From positions 124,001 to 188,000 of the forward strand of contig JAKUDP010000006.1 of the NCBI GenBank assembly GCA_022570795.1: 64,000 nt of DNA. The letters run 5' to 3'. Under the pieces are notes generated by a model. It made no database searches. It was not told where the DNA came from and saw only the letters and a program-made list of their open reading frames with translations. This document shows positions 55,601 through 64,000 of this stretch, in pieces (the stretch's first letter is position 1; each line of letters begins with the position of its first letter). The translations under genes were made by a program, and so were the position numbers. The DNA comes from Sphaerulina vaccinii (lineage: Eukaryota > Ascomycota > Dothideomycetes > Mycosphaerellales > Mycosphaerellaceae).

Positions 55601-57172
55601 AAGCACGCGAGATTCAATCTGAACCCGAAGAATGTAGAGACACAGAAATTTGCAGATGTTGTTGGTCGAGAAGAGATCATAGTCAAGCTGTTTGGTGCGA
55701 GGGAGAAGGTGCGCAATCTCCAAGATGAAGTTGGTTCTGTACGTGGCTTGATTCAGGAAGCTCGCACCTTGGAGTCGTCCATCGAGTGGAACGCTTCAGG
55801 TCGTGTCGAGGCTGAACTGGCAATAGTCAGACAGCATATGGCAGGCCTGCAAGCCGTACACGCCGCATACGGCAAGTCGCTTTCGGCCCTGGAGAAAGAG
55901 GTCGAACTCTTCCGAACCACACAGAATCAGCGACTCGAGTACTATCGCCAACTTCAAGAGCTGTCAGACGACGTATCGCCATACAAGGATGAGCTCGATG
56001 ACCAGCTCGACAACCATGCTCTGGGTGTCGCTATGCAGCGCGAAGAGGAAGCTTCGTCGTCAGTAGCACAGCTCCAGACGAAGTCTCGCTTCTTGCTCAG
56101 CCTCAGAGAAGACAATAACAGTCAATCAGGTCCAAGGACATGCATCATATGTACTGCAGACTTCGAACGAGGAGTACTGACAGTGTGCGGACATCAGTAT
56201 TGCAAAGACTGCTTGACACATTGGATGAGCCAGCGTCGAAACTGTCCAATGTGCAAGCGCCGGCTAGATTCGAAGGACATCCATGACATCACGTTCAAGC
56301 CCAGAGAAATGCGGGCACAAGAGGAGATCCAGTCCGGAGAGTCATCTAATTCTCAGTCGACTGGCGACACCCCTGACGCTTCTCGAACTTCCATATACTC
56401 GGATGTTGATCGTAAGGTTCTGGAGCAGATCAGAGACGTTGATCTACCTGCATCTTACGGCACGAAGATTGATACTATTGGACGCCACCTGCACTGGATT
56501 CGAGACAACGACCCTGGTGCGAAAAGCATTGTTTTTAGTCAATATCGTGAATTCCTTGATGTGCTTGGAACCGCCCTGAAAGACTTCAAGATCGGGTATG
56601 CTCGTCTAGGCAGGTCTGGTGCGATTGAGAAGTTTCGACATGACCCTAGCGTGGACTGCCTGCTTCTTGACGCAAAGACGGACTCTTCAGGACTCACGCT
56701 TGTCAATGCGACCCATGTCTTTATCTGCGAGCCTCTCATCCAGACCGCGGTAGAGCTGCAGGCTATTGCTAGAGTTCACAGGATTGGACAAACCCGTACC
56801 ACAACTGTTTGGATGTACCTGATCAATGATACTGTAGAGGAAGCCATCTACGATATCTCGGTCGCTCGCCGACTGGCCCACGTCGAGTCACGACAGCAGC
56901 AAAGTCGGCGTGCGCAGAAGAGTCGGTCCACCACACCTGCGCCACAACTGGCAGAATACGCGATCGATGCTGCGAACTCTGATGAGCTGCAGTCTGCGGC
57001 GCTATCGAAGCTATTGGGAGCTGGGAAGGGAGCTGGAGAGTTGGTGAAGAACGAAGATTTGTGGCAGTGCTTATTTGGTAAAGTCAATGCGAGGAGTGAC
57101 GTTGCTGAGAAGACCGTGAGCCGCCATCTCCGAGCAACTGCTGCCGAAGAGCGAGCTCAGCTTGCACAGTAG
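52697..57172 (+). CDS. SNF2-family ATPase with RING finger (SHPRH/Irc20-like)
   Basis: Intronless frame of 1491 aa from ATG 52697. The order is an N-terminal region with a basic KKKRRK patch, the first helicase half (EEMGLGKT at about residue 353, CLDEAQ at about 495), a long coiled-coil insertion, and a RING finger of C3HC4 type at about 1148 (CIICTADFERGVLTVCGHQY, then CKDC and CPMCKR). The second half follows (SIVFSQYREFLDVL at about 1276, ARVHRIGQTRTT at about 1360). RING between the two halves is the SHPRH/Irc20 layout: a DNA translocase with ubiquitin-ligase activity in genome stability. Divergent from CDC43 with about 420 bp between. Confidence 0.9.
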   Translation: MAPSSIHALATVYSTQVKSSDESSIVVEAGGFTPTRWFLEHSSGQGTKEGEPKKKRRKIQHIFEDEHQDNPDAALVPLFKVAIDFHFPNNNSPDTLSRDAISEDVDFTNMPSLPVVPYGIDTNDSGTRVRFFQPHSGDSVLIIECAELSQDVTDALLNIAPPGRLRKAAASARQKNHPATMLTCTLTRSAGPLHTVVRLEASLSWRSELSAFPAGAPVGAAKFYEDYEVLLAAFPDDEREGFDHTQPFDPQDFYESVHVPPKDASTDAIVPGLLESELYPFQKRAVAWMLHREGVTKAGDHVPESTRAATIDRFYKAVDDLNGEPCWVNHLQGIITRTPPHNIKALSGGILAEEMGLGKTVELMALLFHNVRPHITAQTVLDMDSGTIVMPSRATLIVTPPSLTSQWKSELLRHAPSLKVYQYEGIPASHKKALPEEETIRLLCEDYDVVITTYNVLGREIHFAEDPPDRSRRQSRKFERKRSPLVQIQWWRLCLDEAQLVESGVTAAARVACRLPRVHSWAVSGTPLRKDVQDLLGLLIFLRYRPFSDDGKVWSHLLTNHRHLFRGIFSEIALRHTKAQVRDELRLPEQKRMVITVPFSVVEQQNYTTLFNQMCDEAGLNQHGVPSFDDWDPDDPNTVETMRSWLVRLRQTCLHPQVGARNRRGLGRAKAPLRTVAEVLEVMIEQNETALRTEERALTHATLQRAHVLGNNREDEHRAEKAVEVYRSAMRASEQMVMEARKNLAAFKVADAEAVNSDTDGEDSATESTSPIGALKNNLRSALQLQHECAFFAATAYYQIKTNETLTLEGSDTFKQLETQEMALYESAKATRKELLKDVHRKAESLISQVAALKSEDSLFTRIKDLSSYGGIESRRFVEKSDGLFDVIREAVPMLKEWRAKITEFLLKPLVDEDDGLETTGDEYENSTKLQDELYVYMDAFKGIHADLHFFVTGETAPLIDHEINTQLKHARFNLNPKNVETQKFADVVGREEIIVKLFGAREKVRNLQDEVGSVRGLIQEARTLESSIEWNASGRVEAELAIVRQHMAGLQAVHAAYGKSLSALEKEVELFRTTQNQRLEYYRQLQELSDDVSPYKDELDDQLDNHALGVAMQREEEASSSVAQLQTKSRFLLSLREDNNSQSGPRTCIICTADFERGVLTVCGHQYCKDCLTHWMSQRRNCPMCKRRLDSKDIHDITFKPREMRAQEEIQSGESSNSQSTGDTPDASRTSIYSDVDRKVLEQIRDVDLPASYGTKIDTIGRHLHWIRDNDPGAKSIVFSQYREFLDVLGTALKDFKIGYARLGRSGAIEKFRHDPSVDCLLLDAKTDSSGLTLVNATHVFICEPLIQTAVELQAIARVHRIGQTRTTTVWMYLINDTVEEAIYDISVARRLAHVESRQQQSRRAQKSRSTTPAPQLAEYAIDAANSDELQSAALSKLLGAGKGAGELVKNEDLWQCLFGKVNARSDVAEKTVSRHLRATAAEERAQLAQ

Positions 57173-57480
57173 CCACTTACTGTGAACACCATGGCATTCA
57201 CGGGCCAGCATACAATTGCCGCAACGCACACGGTTTCATGCGTTACGAATTGGATTAATAGATACCCAGCATTCAACAATACTTACGCATACGACTTCTG
57301 CAACGAAGACACTGGCACTCGAGTTGGTTCCCAAGCGGGCTTTTAGCGCTATACACTGGTGATATATACTGACTTCTGTAATGACTGACAAAATCCTCGC
57401 ACAGCTAGCACAACACAAAGGCAAATTCGTAAGCGCACATATCATGAAAGCGTTCGTCTCCTACAAGACCTATCGTCTCC
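57173..57480. other. Convergent 3' region
   Basis: 308 bp between the stops of the SNF2-RING gene and the minus-strand CE5 gene. No gene recognised. Confidence 0.5.
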
Positions 57481-58283
57481 TTAAACAAGGCCGGTCACCC
57501 AAGCCTGAGCAGCGCTCTCGAAGACAGCTGGTGAGTTGAGATGGATCGTGACGTTGTCGGAACCCATTCCACTGTCACAGAAAGCATCGCCAGCCTGACA
57601 GTAAGTTCGAAGACGGGTACCAAACCAGGCATTCAAGTTCTTGTACTTGGTTCCGTCACCTGGTACAGTACCGCCAGGACCATTGTGGGCGCCGCTACCT
57701 TGATCGATGGGGTCATTGTAGTCGCGAAAGGTTGGGTCTGCGAAGATGGCTCCGGCGGTCACTTATCCATTGTTAGCAAGTATCAAGAAGAGACTCAACA
57801 GCCTGATGAAGACGCACCTCTGCCCTTGGCCTTGAGCGGACCTCGAGTGGTCGATCCAGCAAGAGCTCCGCTGACGACCTGAGCACCCTGGCTATAGCCA
57901 AGGACTACGATCTTGCCAGTAGAGCAAGACTTGATGTAATTGTAGATGGTGTCCTGCAAGCTGGCGACACCCGCAGCTACAGATGGGCCATAGTTTTGAC
58001 CTCCATTGGCCTGAGGGTCCGATGCTGGGTATGCAATGGCTTGCATATAGCCACCACCAGCTTTGCTGAAAGCGGCATTGGCGATCTGGGTGAACTGTGC
58101 TGGAAGTTGGCTGTAGATTGCAGGGTCGCTAGTGGTGCTTGGGTTATTGGAACTTCCGCGGACGGCGAAGACGACTGCGCCAGTGGTGCAAGTGGGAGCT
58201 CTTTGCTCGAGATCTCCAGGGACTGGTGATGCGAGAGCGGAGAGCGCTGAAGCACTGAGAAGGGCGACGTGCTGGAAGTGCAT
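57481..58283 (-). CDS. Secreted CE5-family esterase (cutinase / acetylxylan esterase type)
   Basis: Alpha/beta hydrolase for plant cuticle or xylan esters. Exons 58283-57818 and 57761-57481 (56-bp intron, gtgcgt..gataag) join in phase to 248 aa, a normal CE5 size. Signal peptide MHFQHVALLSASALSALA with a short propeptide ending LEQR. Core motifs: the nucleophile Ser in GYSQGAQVV; C-terminal TYCQAGDAFCDSG for the Asp; and the His in VTIHLNSP. Cysteine positions suit disulfides. The intron splits just before the VTAGAIFADP strand. Likely used on plant material. Confidence 0.9.
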
Positions 58284-58375
58284 GCTGGGCGGAAAACTCG
58301 AGCGATGGATTGGAACTGGTGCCTTCTGGTAACTGAATGACTGATGCCTGAGTATTGTGAGTGGTTTTCTCCCTT

Positions 58376-58381
58376 CTTATA
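58376..58381 (-). promoter_or_regulatory. TATA box for the CE5 gene
   Basis: TATAAG on the minus strand about 95 bp before the ATG at 58283. Confidence 0.45.
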
Positions 58382-58599
58382 GACCGCCTTGGGCAGTTCT
58401 GTTCTGTTACGAGGGTGGAGCTCGCAGTCACAGTTGCTCTAGTGAGTGCAGCAAACAATCTAACGAGAACGGAACAGTCTATAACTATGCGAATGCTCGA
58501 TGTCTTGCCGGCCTCTGTATGCCGTACTTGATGAACTGTAAGTTCGAGTCGAGTAGCTGGAACGGACAAGTCCAGTGATCGCGATCAACTCAATCCAAC

Positions 58600-59130
58600 C
58601 TCCAGAGGATATTGTTGATTGAGTTGGTGTAACGATTGCAACAAAATAGCAGTTTGTTCAATTTGTTGATTAGATTGGCTGAAGTACTGCCTTATAACAC
58701 CTTACTGTCGCTATTAAAATGTCTCTAAAACTGTATATACTATGAAAATAACTACTTAATTGCACTTACAACACTTCTTTACTATAGCCTAGCAGATCAT
58801 CGAATAGAATGCCTTCTAGCTTACTAATATTCCGCGGCCGCCAAGACGCGAATCATTTACTTACAATTCACTAGTTTGGCATGTAAAACAATAGAGGCCG
58901 TTCTTAGGCTCTTAGAGTAACTATTAGGAGCGAATTTTATGGATTTTTGGCTATATTGCTCATTTCCTTACTTATATAAGCCTGCCAAGACCTCAATCAC
59001 ACCAATCGCAAGGCTATATTGACGACTCAGAGCTCATATTGAAGGGGTTGTAAGCCATAACGGCCGGCAATTGATTGCAGATTGATGGCTAATTCAATTC
59101 AACTACTCCAATCGATTGATTGATCGCAGA
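58600..59130. other. AT-rich island, possible RIP-altered relic
   Basis: Composition shifts sharply to A+T with many TA steps (CTATTAAAATG, CTTACTATAG, TACTAATATT) and no open frame. This is how RIP-mutated transposon remnants look in Pezizomycotina, but no transposase fragment was recognised. One GCGGCCGC stands in the middle. Confidence 0.45.
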
Positions 59131-60653
59131 TCACTGGACAAGTCTGCTAAGGTCATGTCGGCTCCCTCAGGATCATTGCCTAGTGCACTGGCTTAGTCTT
59201 GTCATGGAAGATGCTTCTCTCATCGATTCTCAATCGTGGCGCGTGCAGCTCGCGGCATATGATACATCGTGGCATGCGATCGAGACGCGACAGCCGAGTG
59301 CCTCGCGTTGAGGCGTGGACGGAGATGCCCTTGACCTGCCTGCTATGATGGAGCCTGGTGTCTTCCTTTGAGGCGCCAGTAAGCAAGTGGTCTTATATGT
59401 GGCCCAAACCACTATCGGTGCGGTAGGATACTAGAAGGCATACGGTGTAAGTGAAAGCAAAAGCCTCCACGCTCAACAAAAATCCGTAGCTCGAATGATC
59501 GAATTTCCAAGATCGTGGTCTTACGCTAGCGGCGGCTGTTCCCGGAGTATGCTATTGGTCGAGATCTCCCATGGCCCTGAAAGTGAACCTAACTCTGACT
59601 AGACCCCGAACGGTTATGCTGTGTGTTCTGCTAACCGTCGATCTCCGACGCTTCATCGCTATCTTTCTTCTTTTCTCTTTCCAACTCGCCTACAAACCTG
59701 GCAGCACGCATCTCAAACTTCCCATAACCTACCATCATCAAGACCACGTGAAATCCTTCCAAACTCTACGAGAAGACAAGAGAACGGCACTGCCTGCTGA
59801 TCAACAGCTAGTCCACGCGAAGGATGCGCGCTCGAAGAAGGCTGAGGAACAACGAACTTTGGCGGTTCATGACCTGCCGCATTGCCATCTTTCCGGACGT
59901 TTCGAGATTTTGCTATGTATACATTTCCGATACTGCCAGCAGACGGAGTCGCGTCTCGCTTCCTGCAGGCATGAGTTGATCGAGTGGCGAATAAGCATCA
60001 TCGGTGTCAAGAGAACCGCACTGCCTGATAGGTCTTCGAGCGTAATAGATCGTTCGATAATGGCCGCTCGTAAGCTAAGGCTATGCATCCTGCTAGGCTC
60101 GTAGACCGAGCGATGTGTTGAGAGACGGTCAACTTGATGGCCAAACAAATTTTGCTAACCAACGTGAGCAGCTGGCAGCACATCCGAAGCCACCACAAGC
60201 GCGAATTCAATTCTGCGCTCAATTCTGCGCTCACAGAACCAACAGTGGGATCAGAACGGAGCAGTCGTTCCAAGGAGCGCTACTACCGACTAGCACGATA
60301 TGTGTCGCCAGACGCACCAACTTCTGACATGATGGCTCTGCACGATCGAGACGGAGCTTATGGCTAGTGCCATGGTTCGCTGGCCTATGCCAGAACTGGA
60401 TACCTTTGGACAGAGCTGACACTTTGCAAGGTGGCTTACTCGATAGCTCCGTTCTCAGCTCTGTATAGCCTCCTTGCTCTTTTGTAGCAATTCTACGACT
60501 CCATGATTGGAGACTGTGCCGTTCTGTACGAAGCGGCTTGTGGCAACTGAGCAGCAGAACGGCAACGCCCCAGTCTAAAGTCGCCCCAGATCAGATGCCT
60601 CCTGAGGTAGACAAGCGCAATTGCTTTGCAGACAGCCTTGCACGACGAGTCTC

Positions 60654-60661
60654 TATATAAG
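60654..60661 (+). promoter_or_regulatory. TATA box for the GH64 gene
   Basis: TATATAAG about 100 bp before the ATG at 60762, with a pyrimidine-rich leader between. Confidence 0.5.
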
Positions 60662-60761
60662 TAGCCCATCGCACTGGTATTGAAAGCATCATTAGCACCA
60701 TCGCATCTTCTCTATTCGACCTGAGCACCAGTGTCCTCTTGAGCCATCTCACTCCCAGAAG

Positions 60762-62178
60762 ATGGGATTCCTCTCTCGACTTGCAATCGCACTCAGTGCA
60801 ACACTAGTCGGTACTGCACTCAGTGCCCCTGCTGCTACTTCGACACCAGTCAACAACAATCCTATCGTCGTTCAGCCGGGCAGCGCCAGCGATATAGTCA
60901 TCACCAAACAGAACACCATCAATGCCACCAACGGCTCGCCACCTCCCAAGTTCTCGCCTGTTCTCGCCTCAAGCCAACTCCCGCCTTCCGCTGAACCTGG
61001 TCAACGAGATCAAAGCAGGTCCTGTGAGTGCTTACATCACTGGGCTTGATCCTAGTGGCCGTTTGGTCTTCGTCAACGGCAACGGACAGTTCTACTATCC
61101 TACCGCATCTCAGGGCAATACCACGCCGCAACAGATCAACGATGCCGACATTGCAATCCCCCTTGGCGCATACGGAAGCACCAAGACTGTCAATCTCCCA
61201 AATTACATCACATCCGGTCGTGTTTACTTTGGAGTCGGAGCTCTCAAGTTCTACACCATTTACCCCAGTGGAGCTGCTGGTCCTACCCTCGTCCAACCAT
61301 CTGCAAACAACGCCAAAGACCCAAGTGCCGGCATCAAGTGGGGTTTTATCGAGCTTACGAATAACTCCGGTGGTCTATACGCCAATCTCAGCAATGTCGA
61401 CTTCGTAGGCCTGGTCCTAGGAATGGCCATGAAGACTGGTAGCGGCACTACACTCAACGCCAGAGGTCTAAAGCCAGGATCTTTGCAGCCAATGTGCGAC
61501 GCGATGAAGAACGCTGGCGCCAAAGACGGTCAGCCATGGGGAAACTTATGCATGACAGACAGCAGCGGCAACGCTCTGCGTGTGCTGTCTCCGCAAGACT
61601 ACTTGTCAATCAGCGGTTCCCAGAAGTTCAGCGGGTACTGGACGAACTATATCAACCAAGTCTTCGCCCGGTATGCCAAGGAGCCACTCACTGTCATTAC
61701 ACCCACGAGCGGTAATGTCACTTGCAGGACAGTGAACAATGCACTTTCTTGCGCCAACGACAACCATGCCTACGGTACACCAATTGCCATTGATATCTAT
61801 GGCTGCAATTCTGGACCTTTCCAGGCTTATTCAGATGCCAATCCTGTCCACAAAGACGTCTATCCGAGGATTTGTGCTGCTTTCAACAGGGCTACTCTGC
61901 TTCTCAGTGGGGGCAATGTCCAGCCTTCTTTGCCTGCTTCAAGCTACTACCAGTCGGAGCCTAATAACTTGTACTCTAAGAATGTTCATGCGCTTTCTGT
62001 TGATGGGACTGGTTATGCTTTTCCTTACGATGTAAGTTTGCTGGTGATGATGTGGCTGATGACTTGTAGGCTGATGTTGAGACAGGATGTCAACCCTTCT
62101 GGGGCCACTGATCAAGCAGGTCTGCTCCAGGATGCTAACCCACAGCTGTTGACTATCTATGTTGGAGGTCAGCAGTAG
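60762..62178 (+). pseudogene. GH64-type secreted beta-1,3-glucanase, frameshifted by a 10-bp duplication
   Basis: Signal peptide MGFLSRLAIALSATLVGTALSA. The protein frame holds to NGSPPPKFSP. There GTTCTCGCCT is present twice in a row (60950-60959 and 60960-60969). The extra ten bases move the frame, and the GH64/thaumatin-like body continues in the next frame: LPLNLVNEIKAGPVSAYITG, RLVFVNGNGQFYYP, and on to the stop at 62178 after a 54-bp intron (62032-62085, gtaagt..gacag). Subtracting one copy of the ten bases brings the two parts into one frame. The enzyme would act on beta-1,3-glucan. Confidence 0.8.
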
Positions 62179-62455
62179 CGTGTCGATAGTGTAGGGAGAG
62201 CCAGCGTCTGCTTCTGATGATGAGCTTACTTTGAGGCGAGCCAGCGCACAATCTGGAATGCTTCCGGGAGACATGTGATGCGAGATCGAGAAGTGGTAGA
62301 CGTCTTCAGTATCTATACAAGCTCAAAATATTGCTTTGACGCAGATCTTACCATGCTGTATTGATACCTTTGTCATACGTACTCACTCTTTTGTGCCAAG
62401 GCGAGCCAGATGTAGCCAAGTGAGGTACATATACAACTCCATAATAGCTTCTTTA
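62179..62455. other. GH64 3' flank
   Basis: 277 bp with no gene recognised; the upstream TATA-like sequence of unit 3.1 lies at its right end. Confidence 0.4.
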
Positions 62456-62607
62456 TCGATCGACCAGCCACTATGGTTTAGTCGTAAGTCGCACAAATCA
62501 GTGTGCTGAAGACATAACAGATTGGTTTAGTCTACCAAGGACAATAGCCAAAGAGCTATCCTCGAGGAGGCATGTCGTCTTCCAGAACGGCTGAGGCTCG
62601 ATCTTTT
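62456..62607 (+). ncRNA. tRNA-like unit 3.1
   Basis: Head TCGATCGACC, hairpin GCACA-AATCAG-TGTGC (a stem unlike all others in sequence), tail GCTCGATC and T4 at 62604-62607. CATATA lies about 25-30 bp upstream. Confidence 0.5.
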
Positions 62608-62705
62608 GCATCTTGTATACTCTTGTAGCCTCTTTTTCGTTCTCCATCTTCTTGAGATGATTGCACCAGTTGGAGACACATAAAAAACCCCGTAATGGCT
62701 CCTTA

Positions 62706-62847
62706 CAACGATCGTCCGGCGAAGTGGCTTAGTTCGCAAGTCGTGCTGAACTGTATGCTGAACTAATGGACTCTAAAGCGTACATTGAGGAATCACTCGT
62801 ACACGAGTTCTGGATGCTGGCCAGGAATGGCTGTGTGCGATTGTTTT
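62706..62847 (+). ncRNA. tRNA-like unit 3.2
   Basis: Head CAACGATCGTCC, A-box-like TGGCTTAGTTCGCAAGTCG, tail GTGCGATTG and T4 at 62844-62847. The middle hairpin is weak here, so this unit may be decaying. A CATAAAAAA stands about 20-25 bp upstream. Confidence 0.45.
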
Positions 62848-62952
62848 GCTTCTCTTCTTCCAATGATGCCTTTGCCTCATATAGATATGTTGTATCTTTT
62901 GCTTCGACGACCAGCAATGAGAGTGCATATACAGCTCAACGCTGGTTGCATT

Positions 62953-63112
62953 CAACGATCGACGAGCTGAAATGGTCTAGTCGGTAAGTCGCTGTGCAAT
63001 TGCATAGCGCTTGACCAACATAACGCAGAAAAGCAAGACTTGATAGAAGCAAATTATGCGTCTTCTCTGGCTTTCTTGACCCATCAACTACAGATGCTGC
63101 GGCGGTTGTTTT
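62953..63112 (+). ncRNA. tRNA-like unit 3.3
   Basis: Head CAACGATCGACG, hairpin GCTGTGC-AATT-GCATAGC (seven pairs including one G.T), tail GGCGGTTG and T4 at 63109-63112. CATATACA lies about 20-27 bp upstream. Confidence 0.55.
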
Positions 63113-63208
63113 GCGTCGTTAAGGACCAAGACTTCGTTACCTTTTGCTTCACCTCCTGCTCTTTTTCCCAAAATGAGCATTGATATTCATCTCAGCTCTG
63201 TCCATCTA

Positions 63209-63359
63209 TAACGATCGTCCGCCGAAATGGTCAAGTCACTCAGTCGCTGTGCAATTGCATAGTGCTTGACTAACAGCTGGAGAGATAGTACATACCTGAG
63301 CAGAAACATTCTGAATGGTCATGTAATTGGTGCCCCTGCGACGCCAGAGCGATTGTTTT
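63209..63359 (+). ncRNA. tRNA-like unit 3.4
   Basis: Head TAACGATCGTCC, hairpin CTGTGC-AATT-GCATAG, tail GCGATTG and T4 at 63356-63359. Confidence 0.55.
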
Positions 63360-63467
63360 GCGTCGAGATAGGACATAGGCGTTCAGCTTTTGCCCCAATG
63401 CTTGTCTTTTCTTCTACCGATTAGCTTGGAATTTGCGTTGATATACATTTCGCTTCAACCCACCTAA

Positions 63468-63615
63468 AACGATCGTCCGGCGAAATGGTCTGGTCAGTAA
63501 GTCGCTGTGCATCGCATAGTGCTTGACACACAGCTAGATAGTGCAGTCTTGGACCAAGCTTAGCATGGTACAGACGGCCTTGTTGGGCCAACATGGATGC
63601 TAGGGCGATTGTTTT
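63468..63615 (+). ncRNA. tRNA-like unit 3.5
   Basis: Head AAACGATCGTCC, hairpin CTGTGC-ATC-GCATAG (only the loop differs from unit 3.4), tail GGGCGATTG and T4 at 63612-63615. GATATACATTT lies about 22-28 bp upstream. Confidence 0.55.
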
Positions 63616-63760
63616 GCTTCGAGTCCTGTAGGACATAGAGATGTGTCACTTTCTGTGATCCACTCGGTCATGGTGCCTTCCTGGCTTGATCTTATTGCTT
63701 ATAATCTTTTGGACGAATGTGGATGTGTATGAGGTGAGTGTCTTCTACCAATGGTTAGCA

Positions 63761-63994
63761 AGTATCTCTGAAAAGTTTGACTGCCTCAAACTTTATCTGT
63801 CTTTGAGCAAGGTAGCTCAGTGCATGCGAAATCGGAGAGACGTCGATATCGAAGTCTCGGCCATGTCACCAGGGACAAGTATGTCTGAAAAATTTGACTG
63901 CCTCCGTTGATGTCTGTCTATGAGCTGAGCAGCTCAGTGCATGCGATATGGAAGAGATGTTCGATTTGGCCATATCATCCGGGATAGACATCTG
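63761..63994. repeat. Diverged tandem repeat, period ~117 bp
   Basis: Two imperfect copies start at 63761 and 63878. They share TCTGAAAA(A/G)(A/T)TTTGACTGCCTC, TGAGC(A/T)..GCAG/TAGCTCAGTGCATGCGA and a GGCCAT(G/A)TCA ending. The second copy runs to the edge of the window region. No coding potential seen. Confidence 0.75.
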
Positions 63995-64000
63995 CGCTGC

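Larger units (their letters stand above)
58284..60761. other. Long intergenic region with AT-rich island
   Basis: About 2.5 kb between the CE5 and GH64 genes. It includes an AT-rich island (58600-59130) and a motifless 177-codon frame at 59571-60104 that is not accepted. The last 150 bp are the GH64 promoter. Confidence 0.45.
62456..63615 (+). repeat. Cluster of five tRNA-like units (cluster 3)
   Basis: Plus-strand units start at about 62456, 62706, 62953, 63209 and 63468, spaced 247-259 bp. The head is ACGATCGTCCGGCGAAATGG with A-box-like TGGTCTAGTCGGTAAGTCG. The hairpin is CTGTGC..GCATAG in most units. The tail is GCGATTGTTTTGC. It is a distinct subfamily: the head and hairpin differ in bases from cluster 1, but the order and pairing are the same. 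Confidence 0.9.

Noticed and set aside
59571..60104. 177-codon plus-strand frame between CE5 and GH64
   Set aside because: No motif, no splice context and composition unlike the neighbouring genes.
1348..63615. Classical SINE with LINE-derived tail
   Set aside because: No A-rich tail, LINE-like 3' segment or target-site duplications seen; tandem order and closing stem do not fit, though a tRNA-derived origin remains possible.

Overview
The window is nuclear DNA of a filamentous ascomycete (Pezizomycotina). The evidence is many short introns (mostly 43-65 bp, GT..AG), two HET-domain genes, a Zn2Cys6 regulator, a secreted CE5 esterase, a GH64 glucanase and a GPI-type wall protein. A Dothideomycete of the Mycosphaerella/Cercospora kind is my best guess, but it is an inference from protein style and not a database result.

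Layout. 0.7-1.3 kb: small spliced unknown gene. 1.3-4.5 kb: a tandem array of 13 units of a tRNA-like structured RNA element. 4.8-8.5 kb: divergent RPT4 (26S proteasome ATPase) and enolase. 9.6-13.4 kb: a broken unknown gene and a HET gene. 14.9-21.6 kb: GPI-type wall protein, two unknown proteins and a four-helix membrane protein. 22-24 kb: C2H2 zinc-finger genes. 23.9-27.9 kb: a divergent Zn2Cys6 regulator / Baeyer-Villiger-type monooxygenase pair, both carrying one lesion. 28.2-31.2 kb: HET-ankyrin gene. 31.9-35.8 kb: PEX1. 36.2-37.1 kb: second, inverted cluster of the tRNA-like element. 37.8-38.8 kb: O-methyltransferase. 41.4-44.8 kb: kinesin-7. 45.6-50.7 kb: SnoaL-like protein, an F-box-like gene with a stop, and a fucosyltransferase-like type II membrane protein. 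50.9-57.2 kb: geranylgeranyltransferase-I beta subunit and an SNF2-RING ATPase, divergent. 57.5-58.3 kb: CE5 esterase. 58.6-59.1 kb: AT-rich island. 60.8-62.2 kb: GH64 glucanase disrupted by a 10-bp duplication. 62.4-63.6 kb: third cluster of the tRNA-like element.

The main discovery candidate is the tRNA-like element: 22 units in three clusters. Most have a TATA-like box about 25-30 bp upstream, an A-box-like start, and a hairpin whose sequence changes from unit to unit while its pairing is kept. A terminal stem joins the 5' end to a segment ending in a T-run, and the ~70-90 nt between these parts is highly variable. This looks like a family of Pol III-type structured RNAs (or a tRNA-derived element evolving as RNA); I do not recognise it as a named family.

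A second theme is that at least five otherwise well-preserved accessory genes carry a single lesion (nonsense codon or frameshift), while the core genes are intact.
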